Shown: positions 1 to 11,180 of the stretch, piece after piece | Layout of the letters: the number at the start of each line of letters is the position of its first letter | Position numbering within the stretch: the stretch's first letter is position 1 | Assembly: GCF_000340215.1 (NCBI RefSeq) | Contig: NW_006921534.1 | Coordinates: forward strand, 3,533,041 to 3,597,040 | From: Pseudocercospora fijiensis CIRAD86 | Lineage: Eukaryota > Ascomycota > Dothideomycetes > Mycosphaerellales > Mycosphaerellaceae | Length of the DNA: 64,000 nt | Reading direction: 5' to 3' | Position numbers and translations under genes: made by a program | Notes under the pieces: model-generated | The model's database searches: none | What the model was told of the DNA's origin: nothing | Seen by the model: the letters and a program-made list of their open reading frames with translations, nothing else

Positions 1-530
1 GTCGTCGATATATAGTACCGCTAATCGGCTTTTATAGTACTCCTCGTCGTACTCCTTAAATTCTAGCTCTTAGTAGTCCCTCTCGTAGGTATTATCGTCG
101 TTAAATCCGAGCTAAGTAGTCGTAGGGGGGCTATCCCCTTCGGTAAGATCGACCTTAAATTGCTTTTAGTATCTAAATTAGATTTAATTAGAATAAGATC
201 GGAATAGTATTAGAATAATATACGATTTGTAATAGAATAGGCCTCTCCCGCGGTAGGTTTACCGAGGATAGCGGCGTTAGCATCTAGTTCTTAGTATAGG
301 TCGGTAGAATATTTAATATCTTTGCTATTCCGTAGTTTTCTTATTCGTATTTATATTCGTAGTAAATAGTATAGGAAAGTAATAGGGAAAGGTATACCTT
401 TCCCCGCATATTAGTATATTATACCTTTCAGCTTAACCTCGGCTAACCCCCTATTATTTTAGAGTTCCTAACTACCGCGGTAGTCAGCTCGGCGATTTCG
501 GTGGTCAGACCGGCGCTGCGCTCTCCGCAT
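1..530. repeat. RIP-decayed repeat fragment at the window edge
   Basis: This stretch is rich in TA dinucleotides with frequent TAG/TAA triplets in all frames and has no usable reading frame. Its texture (cta, tag, tat, tcg words) is the same as the RIP-mutated transposons at 14-21 kb and unlike the flanking genes. It is probably the end of a transposon lying outside the window; I could not assign a class. The boundary near 530 is where composition returns to normal. Confidence 0.6.
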
Positions 531-1406
531 CCGAATTGGCCCCGTGCCTCGGTTTCGCTCGTCGCTCATCATTGGGAAAAAGGTTGGGTTACCAGCCTGT
601 CACATTTATTGGGCTGGGGTACAGCGTGAAGCCACCGATGTCGTTCAATTTCGGGTCACTAAAGGCCCGCAGACTCTATCCTGATGGCCATATTATTGAG
701 CGACTATGGCGCTCACGAGCTGACGACGAAGTGAAGAAGCATTAGAACTATTGCGCCGCCGACGAATGCACCGCGTCCTACGCGTAACTCAAATACTCGC
801 AAGCCATAGCTGAACGCGTCAAGGAGGGCGAGGTGGACGTGGACGTTTGCGAATGCTCGTCTAGGAGAAGGGAAATAGAACAGGGAAATGGCAGGACCGG
901 ACGAGCACAGGCACAGGCACAGGCACAGCACAGGCACAGGTATTCTAGGCATGGATTTCTGGTCTCTTGAGTGCGAGGGACCACGTTCGAGCTGGAGGCG
1001 TAGGAGCCAAATCAAGAGCAATAATGTCGCGAGTACATCTCGTGTTGATAGTGATACAGAGCCCAAGCAAAAGGCGAACTGGACTGGACGTGAGATGCTC
1101 GCCGTCCAAAGTGGCTAAAGACCCGGTGCTCGGGAGGATGCGCTGGTCGGAAGGGCTTTGATCTCTCAAGAAGTCTGCAGTAAGTCCTGCAAGCGCGGTA
1201 GAAGGGAAAAAATGTCAAGGTAAGGCAAGGCAAGGCAAGGCCGTGCTTCCTTCCTCAGCATCCAGCAACTGTCACATGTCGGAAGCAGCCGAAGAGGCCA
1301 TCGCCAGAAAATGCCATGATGAGCGCCATCTTCTCGTCTTTCCTACTAGATATCTACCTGAGCACGACACCTGCTATCTCCTGCATTCCGTCACACTGCA
1401 ACGGCC
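531..1406. other. Intergenic region with short tandem repeats
   Basis: No gene could be supported here. It contains a CAGGCA-type hexamer run (905-940) and an AAGGC pentamer run (about 1219-1241). The short reading frames overlap each other on both strands and show no recognisable domain. The right part should hold the promoter of the coiled-coil gene that starts at 1407. Confidence 0.5.
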
Positions 1407-2476
1407 ATGGCAGCAAGAAGACAGGCCAGCAACTGCGACGCCGGCCTTGAGCCATATTTATCCAGAATCGACACAGACGTGCATGAGATGAGGCGCAGAG
1501 ATAGTAAGTCTGCGCGCAAGACAAGCGCATATCAACACGCGCACGCGCTGACGTGAACTCATCAGCCAAAGCAGGACTCGATTTCGAAAAACGCACGGCG
1601 TCTCGATCAAGCGCAGTACCTTCACCTCAAGATTCCTTGAATCACCAAGCATTGGGCCATCGAGAAGAATCTCGCAGCAATCATTCAGCATCCGCTCACT
1701 CTGTACCTCCATCACCTTCACTATCCACGTGCAGCATTCCGTCCCGAGCGCCTTCTCAAAGCTTTCCAACCATTTCTGAGTTCAGCAACCGCATACGCAA
1801 GTCAGACCAGATTACATTAAGTCAACACCGAACTGTATCGAGGTCATCATTCGACGACGGAGACGACACTGGGCTCATGGTCAATGTGGTGCCAAGACGA
1901 CCAATGTCTCCCTCAACCTTAACTGGTTCAGTCGTCAGGAACCCATCCCCATCCCAGTCTCCCTCACCACGCGAACCCGGAAATTTCGACCTCGCCACGC
2001 TCAAAAGGCAATTCCAAAACCTCAGCGAAGCCTTCATCCAACTCCAAGCGCGCCATGGGAAGGAGTTGGAAGAAACCAAGAAAGCCTTCTCGGACCTCCG
2101 GGAAGAACACAACGACTACAAGAAAGCCTTCTCTGACCTCCGAGAAGCACACAACGAATCCAAAACCACCGTGCACTGGAGACTCAAGAAAATTGAAGCA
2201 GATCTGGCCAAAGCTTTTCTGGAAATCAACAAGATCCGAATGCATATGCAGGAAAACTTGAATCGGCAAGCAATCGATATAAGAAAGAATGCCGAAGAGA
2301 TTGCTCTTCATGCCAAGGAGGAATGGCAAGATGCTAGTTCGGATGGCTCGTCGGTCATAAGGAGCCTGGAGCAGAAGATGACGGAGCTTAAGGTGGAGGT
2401 CAAGGCGCTGAAGAACAAGAAGGCTGGCCAACGGAAGAGTCTTGCCAACGAGGATAGGAAACTCGGCGACGCATGA
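1407..2476 (+). CDS. Coiled-coil protein of unknown function (2 exons)
   Basis: I model exon 1 as 1407-1503 and exon 2 as 1566-2476, giving 335 aa. The 62-nt intron has a GTAAGT donor, a CTGAC branch point and a CAG acceptor; the ATG at 1407 lies in a CCATGG context and is in frame across the splice. The first ~150 residues are Ser/Pro-rich and look disordered. The rest is a long Lys/Glu/Leu-rich coiled coil. A segment reading KKAFSDLREEHND occurs twice in tandem with few changes (DNA about 2085-2160), so part of the coil has duplicated. The C terminus is basic. I recognise no family. The 3' end converges on the Sec7 gene 303 bp away. The exon structure is inferred; without it the main frame has no ATG near its start. 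Confidence 0.6.
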
Positions 2477-2779
2477 TGTGTGTGAGAAAGAGGGGGGAGC
2501 ATCCCGGATTTGGGAAGTTTTGTGCAGCGTCGGAGCGATCGTTTTGTGGAAGCTCGAGAAACTTTGCATTGAAGCGTGTCCAAGTGTGTTTGCAGGGTGG
2601 ATTCTTGGGATAGAAAGCTTGCAGGAGTGGTAGAAGCAAAGCTTTGTAGTCGTAATCAGATCCCATTTCCCTTGGCAAGCGGGTATCATAAAAATCTACT
2701 CACTACAGATACCATTCATTTCCCACTTCGCTCTCGAGGGTATCAAAATCAAAAACACTTTAAAGGAACGTACGAAGGT
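2477..2779. other. Convergent intergenic spacer
   Basis: A 303-bp gap between the stop of the coiled-coil gene (+) and the stop of the Sec7-PH gene (-). It presumably holds both 3' UTRs. I see no gene, RNA or repeat in it. Confidence 0.5.
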
Positions 2780-5700
2780 CTACATGACCCTCATTCTTTG
2801 CGGACTTGCTGGCGCGCTCAGGCTCGAGGACATGCGCCTTAACTCCTCATCGCTGATAGGAGCCACGAACCCTTTCTCACCCTCGCTATCGTTTTCTCCC
2901 TCTGCATCAAGAGTCTCGTGCGCCGCGGCTCCAGCCGAAGTGGAGCCAGTGGAAGGAAAAAGTCTTCGACCCAGCGAAGTCGACGCCTCCGCTGATGCAA
3001 TTTTTCGTACCGATCCATGTCGTCCTAACGCCTGTTGTGAAGAAGAAGTGGACTCCGGGGACATCCTTACCGTCAGAGGGGAGGAAGACATTGGAGGTCC
3101 GATTACTGTGCGCCGATTTTCCCTGTCTGTAAAAGATGGTGGTGTAGAATACATGGGACTGTTTGCGTCGTCATTCTCTTCGATGTGTTCGATGTTGCCG
3201 TCTGGGGATTTTTGTAGACTACTGTAGCGTCTGTGTCTCTCAAATGGAGATGAAGGTGTTGCTTTTGTGGCTGGTCCGATGACTGTTGTCCTACAACCAG
3301 CATCTGGATCCCAGGACGAGAGATCGAAGACACCTGATATTATGTCAGAGACTTCTTCAGAGGACGAGACGTGCCTCGGGCTATCACTTGGACTTTTGCG
3401 TGTGGTGTATGCTGCAGCGACTTGCGCATCCTCCCTAAAGCCGCGCGAACCTTCTGACAGCACGCTCATAGCATCGGTGTCCTCGTCTGCCGTATCGCGA
3501 CCGAAGTCGTGCACGACTGGGCTAGCCAGGCCTGCACGCAGCAGCTCATGTTGCTCCGACCGACGCCGCTCCACAGCCGCATCAAGTTGGACCTCGTAAG
3601 GTGAGGCTGAATGTTGTGATCCGTACTGTTCTCTGCGAAGCTTTATGCGTTCCCAGTCCCCTCCGAACTGAACCACTGATGCCTGCTTGCCGTGCAGAAT
3701 GAAGCGAGGCTTCTCACGCGTAAGACCAGGCGTTGCTTCCTCAGTCTCCCGATCTTCAAAGCCACCAGACCGCACAGTGCTATCGCTGTTCTTATTCCTG
3801 CGATGACGGTGAGAGTGACTATGTTGATGATGATCTCTGAGCGTCTTCTGTAAACTCCGTCGCACACCCTTGTGCTTGCTCTCGGGAGAATTGCCAGAGG
3901 CGGTGCCATCAAAACTAGGTCCGCGTCCTCCGCCTTCAGCATCGGGCGCCACCGTCGCTCGCGCAAGTAATTGAAGCTCACGCTCATTGATGCTTCCTGC
4001 AGGGGTGGTCTTGCCTCGGCCTGTTGTCGTCTCCGAGGCGCTAGTGGACGCTGTTCGTTGCATTTGTAGCATACTTGACATTGAAGCAGAGTGAGACAAG
4101 CTTGCATAGCTGGCAGGTGGAGATGCTGACAGGTATGTACTGGCGATAGACGGTCGATGCGGTTCTGGCTCAGCTGATGCATCGATGTTGAGAGGTGGCA
4201 ACCGCCAGCCATCTTCTCGTGCTGGACTTGCGGATTCAGGAGGTGTGCTAAATACATCAATGCCAGCAGATCGGTCGACAGAGCCTCTAGTCGGCGGCCG
4301 GCCCGACATCTGAAGTGTTAGTGGGCTTTGAGGTGGACTCCTTGCATTTGGAGTTCTTGATGAACTGAGTCGAGTCAGCATAGTCGGCTTGTGCTTCTTC
4401 GCGGACTCTGGCTCCGTGGGAACGCTCATCGTAAGCTTTTCAAGGTCACTGGCACTCAAGCCATCGATCCGTACATCCATGGCGAGGATGTCACGGTGGG
4501 CCTTCATGCGCCAAATGTCCCGTAGTGCCCATTTGATCATGGCATCCGCTTTGGCAGCAGCGTGTACAACATCTTCTCGTGTCTTTGGCGCAATTGGTGC
4601 CAAGACCAATAGATGCCGTGCGTTTCGAAGCATGCTCTCGAGCTGACGATTTGCGTCGACTATTCCCTTCTCGAGCTCGTTGATCTTGGCGACCATAATC
4701 TGTCTTCGAGCCGCCATGACCTGTTTCTGAAGTGATGGTTCAAGTGTGCGGCTTCTGATCGTGGCCTCTCCCATTTGTGTCTGAATCGAATGTGTAGACT
4801 TGGTGCTATCCAGCCTGGACACATCATTTGGTCGATTGTCCTCTTCACTTCCTCCGACCATGCCTCTAATGCGCACGCCAGCTGCACGAAATGCTGCAGC
4901 ATAATTGATTAGTCCCAGCCAATCGTTCAGCTCAGCCTCGTTATCTGCCAAAAACACCTCATCCTGACCACTAGTTCCCACGAAGGTGAACGCATTTTTG
5001 TGTCTGTTGTACGTGGAATCCACTAGAGCGATAGCGTTATCAGTCTTTATGAGGGCATCGGGTTTGAAATCCTGCAAAGGCGGCTTGAAAGTCACAGGCG
5101 TCCTTGCTTGCATGGGTCGCTGTGCGTTATGAAACTGTTGCATCAGGCCTTTAGCCCAGTGCGAGTTCTTGAACAAGTAGAGTTGAGAGGCAGTCAGAAT
5201 AGCTCCCCACTCCTGCCACGGGCTTCTAGTTTTCTTCTTCTTGCTCGACTTGCGCCAAAGCAGACCGACTTTGGTGATTTTGAGGTCAATGATGCCCTGT
5301 TGAGTCTCTGTGGGGTTCGGTTGGCCATTGATCATTTGGCTCTCGTAGGCTGCAGGTCGGGAACGAGGGGAAATGATCTGGATCATTCCAGTATGCGTAA
5401 AGGCTCGTTGGAGATATCCAGGATCGAGCTCGCCTTGGTTACCTCGATAGTCATAGGGATCGTCCATCAGTATGCTATCCTTGATATTGGGCCTCAGTGT
5501 ATCCAGTCGGTTCTCGATGATCAATGTATACGGATCAACAGGACCTGATGGCTTCTTCGTGGTCTCCGAACCTGGTATAGCGCTTCTCAGCTTCGCGTGG
5601 TGATTTTTCTTGGACTTGAAAGGCATCATCCTCTCCCCATTAAAGTCGACATCCTCGTCCCAGTGCACAAATGGGGTATAGACAATATTGTCGTAGAAAC

Positions 5701-7684
5701 ACGCGAGGACATCGTCCGAAATGCCTTGGCCAGAGGTGTTCTTGAGATAGTCTGGCTTCTGCATCTTTCGCTTGTTGTTCTTGTTGAAGGCATCGGTATG
5801 GAGCATCATAATGCTGAAAGCCACAACATAGGCCACTCCAGAATCCAGAAAGATGCCGGGATTACACTCGTGGTATCTGTCTGCAAAAGCTTGAATGACA
5901 CGATCCACCTGCTGGGTCTCTTTCGGCAACTCGGCTTGCAGCAAAAATTTGCGCAACGACATGTCTATTGGTTCCGTGAAGAATGGAAACGTGCGAGTAT
6001 AGCTTCGGAGAACAGCCTGCATGAACGGATCAGATGACTTGGATAATATCCCAGCAATAACGCTCTTGGCCACGGCGGCCTGTAGGCGCTCCAAATACTT
6101 TCCTGGCGTGTCGCCATATTCGCGATCGGGAACGACCAGGGCCTCCCTGCTCATGGCAAAGGAGTTCGATTTGCTTCCAGTTCCTGGCGACCCATGCCTG
6201 GGCGAATGAGGCTCCGAACTCTGACGAAATCTGGAAAGATTCAGGAATCCGCCAAAACTTGATCTGCCGGTGGTGGAGGTAGAATTTCGCGCACTCGCCG
6301 AAAGAGGCGGCGGAGTGCCTGCATCGTGGGAGCTGTGCGCACCGAAGCTACTGGTCGTAGAGGACCTATCTCGTAGACCCAGTCGCATTGGTGGCTGTAG
6401 TGGTGATGATGTGACAGAATTGATTGACCGCGAAGAGCTGTGCCGGAATAGATTCATGCCAGGTTCGGCGAAAGATAGGGATGCTTTTGCCAACGACGCA
6501 TGAGGAGACGAGAGAGCAGACTGCGAGCGCCGCTTGGTCGGGCTTGCTTCTGTTTGTGCCCGCCTGAGCTGGGTGGCCTCTGGGAGGCGCTCGGTCGGTG
6601 TGGTGCTGGGACGCTCGACAGTCGAATGCGTCGAGGCACGTGGTGTTGTCGGGCCTTGGTCAGCGTGAGATTGCGCGTCATCTGGATGAGGCAGCTTGAT
6701 GGGAAGTGGAAAAAGCGAATTACGGTTTTTGTTCCGCCGGGGTAATTTGAAGAAGGTAGTATGCGTGGAAACGGTATGCGTGGTTGTAGTGGTAGAGGCG
6801 TAGATGTGTCCGTCTCCGGAAGACGCATTGCTCCCATCTGATCGTGAAGACTCAGACATGCGGGGATCCGGCATGGAGACTGGCACGGCAAGCGCTGAGT
6901 TGGACTCGTCGCCGTAGGAGGGAGGCGCCATGTGCTGGTTGTTCAGGTGCATGGTAGATAGACGGTGCAAGCTCTCCAGACCGCTTCTCGCTCTGCCCCA
7001 TCTCAGCGACTTCTTTTGCTGCCGCACCTCATCCATGGACTTCCTGCTGTCGAGCTGCTGTGATGAGCGGCCCCTCGCCGACGCCCTCTTGAACAGCGAC
7101 GACCGCGCTGGTCGCCGCTCCTCCCCCGCATGCTGCTGTCCAGCGTGCTCAGCGTGGTCCATCGTCGGGGCTGTCTTCAGAATAGTGGGCACTGTTCCCG
7201 CAGCGTCTGCAGAGGTAGGGACAGGGACAGGCGGCATGTCTTCGTCGACTCGTTCCCGCTCGGCGTCCATTCTAGCACGGACAGACAGGTGCGACTCAGA
7301 AAAGTTCCGAAACCTCATAAGGCTGAAGCGTTCGTTCAGGCGCCCCGTGCCTTCATTGTCCGTGCTCGCGTCGATGTCGTCGGGGTGGAGCTCGTGCGAC
7401 AGTCGCGAATGTGAAGGGTTGCACTGCGACGCTGGCCGCGGTGGAGTGCTGGGCGGCGCGATGGGGAGGAGGGTGTTACGGGCGTTGGAGCGCGCCGATG
7501 ATGTACCCAGGGATGCACTGCCAGCCGCATCATCATTATTGTTATTATTAATATGAGCAGAGTGGTCCGAGTTCTGGGTTTCGTGCTGGCGCTGGCGCTG
7601 GCGCTGGCTTTGGTTCTGGCTCTGGCTCTGGCTCTGGCCGTGTCTGAAGTCCAGCAGGCTTCGTCTCCGTCCCAGCAGCGGCAT
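2780..7684 (-). CDS. Sec7-PH domain Arf guanine nucleotide exchange factor (SYT1-like)
   Basis: A single exon of 1,634 aa read from the first ATG at 7684 (the frame stays open upstream but only with a TTG). A Sec7 domain lies at about residues 525-680 and carries the motif LPKETQQVDRV; its glutamate at about residue 589 is the 'glutamic finger' that expels GDP from Arf GTPases. A PH domain (about 797-940) follows, with a basic KKKK loop suited to phosphoinositide binding. The long N-terminal (about 520 aa) and C-terminal (about 690 aa) parts are Ser/Pro-rich and disordered, with Gln/Arg and Asn tracts near the start. Sec7 plus PH in a long disordered protein resembles yeast Syt1 rather than the big Sec7/Gea family. 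The likely role is Arf activation in vesicle traffic or polarity. The family call is sure; the exact orthologue is not. Confidence 0.85.
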   Translation of the reverse strand: MPLLGRRRSLLDFRHGQSQSQSQNQSQRQRQRQHETQNSDHSAHINNNNNDDAAGSASLGTSSARSNARNTLLPIAPPSTPPRPASQCNPSHSRLSHELHPDDIDASTDNEGTGRLNERFSLMRFRNFSESHLSVRARMDAERERVDEDMPPVPVPTSADAAGTVPTILKTAPTMDHAEHAGQQHAGEERRPARSSLFKRASARGRSSQQLDSRKSMDEVRQQKKSLRWGRARSGLESLHRLSTMHLNNQHMAPPSYGDESNSALAVPVSMPDPRMSESSRSDGSNASSGDGHIYASTTTTTHTVSTHTTFFKLPRRNKNRNSLFPLPIKLPHPDDAQSHADQGPTTPRASTHSTVERPSTTPTERLPEATQLRRAQTEASPTKRRSQSALSSPHASLAKASLSFAEPGMNLFRHSSSRSINSVTSSPLQPPMRLGLRDRSSTTSSFGAHSSHDAGTPPPLSASARNSTSTTGRSSFGGFLNLSRFRQSSEPHSPRHGSPGTGSKSNSFAMSREALVVPDREYGDTPGKYLERLQAAVAKSVIAGILSKSSDPFMQAVLRSYTRTFPFFTEPIDMSLRKFLLQAELPKETQQVDRVIQAFADRYHECNPGIFLDSGVAYVVAFSIMMLHTDAFNKNNKRKMQKPDYLKNTSGQGISDDVLACFYDNIVYTPFVHWDEDVDFNGERMMPFKSKKNHHAKLRSAIPGSETTKKPSGPVDPYTLIIENRLDTLRPNIKDSILMDDPYDYRGNQGELDPGYLQRAFTHTGMIQIISPRSRPAAYESQMINGQPNPTETQQGIIDLKITKVGLLWRKSSKKKKTRSPWQEWGAILTASQLYLFKNSHWAKGLMQQFHNAQRPMQARTPVTFKPPLQDFKPDALIKTDNAIALVDSTYNRHKNAFTFVGTSGQDEVFLADNEAELNDWLGLINYAAAFRAAGVRIRGMVGGSEEDNRPNDVSRLDSTKSTHSIQTQMGEATIRSRTLEPSLQKQVMAARRQIMVAKINELEKGIVDANRQLESMLRNARHLLVLAPIAPKTREDVVHAAAKADAMIKWALRDIWRMKAHRDILAMDVRIDGLSASDLEKLTMSVPTEPESAKKHKPTMLTRLSSSRTPNARSPPQSPLTLQMSGRPPTRGSVDRSAGIDVFSTPPESASPAREDGWRLPPLNIDASAEPEPHRPSIASTYLSASPPASYASLSHSASMSSMLQMQRTASTSASETTTGRGKTTPAGSINERELQLLARATVAPDAEGGGRGPSFDGTASGNSPESKHKGVRRSLQKTLRDHHQHSHSHRHRRNKNSDSTVRSGGFEDRETEEATPGLTREKPRFILHGKQASVVQFGGDWERIKLRREQYGSQHSASPYEVQLDAAVERRRSEQHELLRAGLASPVVHDFGRDTADEDTDAMSVLSEGSRGFREDAQVAAAYTTRKSPSDSPRHVSSSEEVSDIISGVFDLSSWDPDAGCRTTVIGPATKATPSSPFERHRRYSSLQKSPDGNIEHIEENDDANSPMYSTPPSFTDRENRRTVIGPPMSSSPLTVRMSPESTSSSQQALGRHGSVRKIASAEASTSLGRRLFPSTGSTSAGAAAHETLDAEGENDSEGEKGFVAPISDEELRRMSSSLSAPASPQRMRVM
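7571..7640 (+). repeat. GGCGCT/GGCTCT hexamer tandem repeat inside the Sec7 gene
   Basis: A run of imperfect hexamers that on the minus strand encodes the alternating Ser-Gln and Arg-Gln tract near the N terminus of the Sec7-PH protein. Such coding repeats commonly vary in length between strains; that variation is inferred, not seen here. Confidence 0.7.
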
Positions 7685-8905
7685 GGCCAGCAGACTCTGC
7701 TGCGGGAGTGGGGCGCATTGGTGTCGTCTCGGGGTGTGAAGAAAGGCGGCAGATGTCAGGTGCGATGCGATGCAATATGTAAGCGGCGGTGCCTGTACCC
7801 GACACAAGTGGATGGGCTGGATGGAGATTTGGTGTGCTAGAAGTAGGGGTAAGTGGAGAGACGAGCCTTGGGCCGCAGCACTATCATAATAATGAACACT
7901 CTTCTGGCTTTTTGGGGGACACTCTGCTGTTGAGAGTCAAGACTGAGTGCCGAATCGAAGAAATGATAGCTACGACGAACACGCGTTGCTCCTGTTCCAT
8001 ACATGTACTTGGTACTCGCTGTACACCGCTGCCAGCTGGAGAGCTGCAGCCCTCGCCATCGCCCTGACTACATCCCACTTCAAAATGCCATTGCGGTCCA
8101 TCGACATCCGGTCTGCGTCCATTCCGGCTCTCCGTTCTGCTCAGATCTGACTTCATCATCGCTCAATAATGCAGCCGGCCATGCATGCGTCTTACCCGAT
8201 GTGTTGTTGTCTGATGACGAAGCCGTAGAGGAACAGGACGACGTACCCATGTCGACGTACTACATCTCGGCCTTCATGTCTATACATTGATATTCCGCAG
8301 TGTTCTTGTTCATGAAAATGCCAGCACAAGCCACTTTTCTCGCCTTCGACCTGACGATGCTCGCTTCACCGTCGACTCATCACTTCCGTAGTATGGTGTC
8401 CTTGTTGAGGCATAGAACTAGAGTCTGAGGCCAACGCTCGTATGCTCGACAGGAGTTGGCATGGACAAGTCTGAGACTCCCTCGTGCTCTGATGAATACG
8501 TACGTGCCTCGCCGACGACAATTGTAGGTAGGGCGGTGATGTACACGCTGAATCGTCTTGATCGTACTCCCGTGCATATTCCTCGGATGGCACACCTTAC
8601 CCTTGAGTTGCATTCAGGCACTGCCCTCCGTAGTTGTAGCTGCTCACGATCTTGGGCTTGCACGGGGGTACCGGGGCGTGGAAGGCTGTTTGCATTAGGA
8701 TAGAAAGAACTTAAGAAGGTGCAGTAGTGGGTGCGCTGGAAAAGTCGGGCCCGTAGGCTGCAGGCTGAGGCTTGCTTGATGAGGGGGCAACCAGGCACGC
8801 GACAGTGGCTTGCTTGCTTGCTTCTAACGTGGTAACACTTGCCAGGCACCTTAACACACATTTTGCGCATTGGTCGCATTGAGCGATCTTTGGCATTTTG
8901 GCACC
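7685..8905. other. Divergent intergenic promoter region
   Basis: About 1.2 kb between the starts of the Sec7-PH gene (-) and ECM14 (+). It should hold both promoters and 5' UTRs. Overlapping small frames on both strands have no recognisable domain and I treat them as chance. A TTGC run (TTGCTTGCTTGC) lies near 8812-8823. Confidence 0.5.
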
Positions 8906-10908
8906 ATGCGATCTCTCCTTGCGCTGCCAGCACTACTGTGCGCTTTGGTCGCCGCCGTGCCCTCGCCCGCTGCCTACGAACAACACCCGCTTGAGCACTC
9001 TGTACCTGCCTCTGTCCCTCGAGCCTCACGATGGAGCAGCCTTTCTGCGCAGTTCATGAAGAGCATATTTGGCTTTGGAGAAGCGAAACAATCGCGCATA
9101 TCATTCCCTGACCGGAACTCGAAAGATCGGCATACTCCAAAACACGCATATACAAGATATGGTGAGGATCTGGTATTGCGATTCAACATTAGCTCTCACA
9201 AGGAGGCTGCGAGCCTAGCGGAAGCAGCAGACACGCTTCTGCTTGACGTTTGGGAGTTTGCGAGAGATTGGGTGGACATAAGACTGTCCAAAGAGACTGT
9301 GCCTCTCCTGCTTGCACTATTACCTGCATCGCTCCAACACGCCCACAGGCCGTTGCTGAGAGAGCAGGAGCTGGCCAAGGCAATCGTCAACAATTATCAA
9401 AAGCACCACGATAAGCCTAAGACGAGCGAAGCAACTCCCTTCCCAACTCGAACGTCTTTCTCCCCCACCCTGGATCCTTCCGCGCAGGCAGAGACAAACA
9501 TTTTCTTTGCTGACTACCAGCCATTCTCGGTGATTGAGGTACGTGCTAGATGAGCCATCGCTGTGGCATAACATAGCGCTATCAATTTACTTTTACGAGA
9601 AGGATCGGAGGAGTGGAGATACTATACAAGGGACGCGCTGACTGAGAATTTAGCCATGGCTGCGGCTGCTCGCCTCCCTTTTTACGACACATGTAAGGCA
9701 TCTGAACATCGGACTTTCCTACGAAGGGCGTAATATTCCTGGATTGCGCATCGGTGTGCATCCAACAAACTCCGAAGATCCGGAACAGCCCAAGCGGAAG
9801 ACGATTCTCATCGTTGGCAGTCTTCATGCGCGCGAGTGGGTCAGTACGACCACCGTCAACTACATTGCTTACTCTCTCATCACCGGATATGGAAAAATTC
9901 CAAGCGTGACGAAGCTGCTTGAGGCATTCGACTTTGTGCTGATCCCAACCTTGAATCCAGATGGCTACGTGTACGTCGCGGAAGCACTGCTGCTGAATAT
10001 TTTGGATTGGAAGAATCGCTGACTGTGATCCTTTAGCTACACTTGGGAGACGGATCGACTTTGGAGGAAGAACCGACAACAAACTGGCATCCGCTTCTGC
10101 CAAGGCATCGATCTCGACCGCTCATTCGGCTTCGAGTGGTCGGCCACTGACAATCCTTGCAGCGAATCGTTTTCGGGCGAGTCCCCTTTCGATGCTGTTG
10201 AGGCCAAGGCTTTCGCAAATTGGGCCAAGAATGAGACTGAAACCAACAACGTAGAATTCGCAGGCTTTTTGGATCTCCACAGTTACTCACAGGAGATCCT
10301 CTACCCATACAGCTACTCCTGCGATGATAGTCCGCCAGGATTGGAAAATCTTGAAGAGCTGGCTTACGGTCTTGGTCGCGCTATCCGTGTTACGCATAAC
10401 CACAATTATGAGGTTATGCCAGCATGCGAAGGGAATGTGATGTACACGGCTGCTAATAAGAAGGAACATCTAAGACCACGAATGGAGGAATCCGGCGGTT
10501 CGGCGCTCGACTTCTTCTACCGCACAATGGGTGTGAGATATGCCTATCAAGTTAAGCTCCGTGATCGCGGCACTTATGGCTTCTTGCTGCCACGAGATAA
10601 TATCATCCCCACCGGAAAGGAGATATTGAATGCGGTGCTTTATTTTGGAGGCTTCTTAAGCGAGCTCTACGACCTGGGCAACTCTGAGGTCGAGCTGATC
10701 AAGCCCGCAATGGAGTCGGAAGAGGTAAGGAACGATCGATGTTGTTCTACGGTAACATGCACTGACTGATCATGCGTCGCAGACCACTTCCGCGGAGTCG
10801 GCTGGCGACACTGGACTACGAGACGAGGAGCCCAGGGTGGTAAGAGAGGATCTTAGCGAGGATGATGGCGCCACCAAATGGGATCTAAAAAGAAGGCGGC
10901 GGCGTTAA
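8906..10908 (+). CDS. ECM14: ECM14, secreted M14-family carboxypeptidase-like protein (4 exons)
   Basis: Exons 8906-9538, 9654-9970, 10037-10724 and 10783-10908 join in phase to 587 aa, the usual length for fungal ECM14. The three introns are 115, 66 and 58 nt with GTACGT/GTAAGG donors and CTGAC branch points. The N terminus is a signal peptide ([19 protein letters not shown]), followed by a propeptide-like region and an M14A carboxypeptidase fold. The zinc ligands are present: HARE (His269, Glu272) and His398 in LDLHSYS. Where active carboxypeptidases have the general-base glutamate (FELRD), this protein has VKLRD, with Lys490. That matches the known ECM14 pattern of a non-catalytic pseudopeptidase linked to cell-wall or extracellular-matrix functions. 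The tail after exon 3 is acidic and then ends in five consecutive arginines. Confidence 0.92.
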
Positions 10909-11076
10909 GACCGGCCCTGGTATAATCTTCAAATTCGTATGTACATGGTAGCCTGATATTTGATCAGCTGTACTTCTCATGTTCTCAAGTTCGTGCCACG
11001 TCGCCAAAAAGCTTGTTCAGATGATGCCATAGCTAAGCTCCGGTAAATACTTATACGGCCTCCAAAGTGAACCTCT

Positions 11077-11083
11077 TGACTCA
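11077..11083 (+). promoter_or_regulatory. Cpc1/Gcn4-type site upstream of MET2
   Basis: The palindromic TGACTCA, an exact match to the binding site of the cross-pathway (general amino acid) control bZIP factor, lies about 98 bp before the MET2 start codon. Its position upstream of an amino-acid biosynthetic gene fits that regulation, but a 7-bp match alone is weak evidence. Confidence 0.45.
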
Positions 11084-11180
11084 CTTGCTCGGTCTCGATC
11101 TTTGGCGCCTTTGCAGATCTCTTACACTTCCTCACAAACACCTCACACTGGCTCATGCCATTAGACACTACAGCTGAACG

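Noticed and set aside
1553..1565. GTG at 1553 as the start of the coiled-coil gene
   Set aside because: Fungal nuclear genes rarely start with GTG, and a canonical intron (1504-1565) with an in-frame upstream ATG explains the frame.
8418..9029. 203-codon minus-strand frame overlapping the ECM14 start
   Set aside because: No ATG-supported conserved domain, and it overlaps the signal-peptide exon of a well-supported gene.
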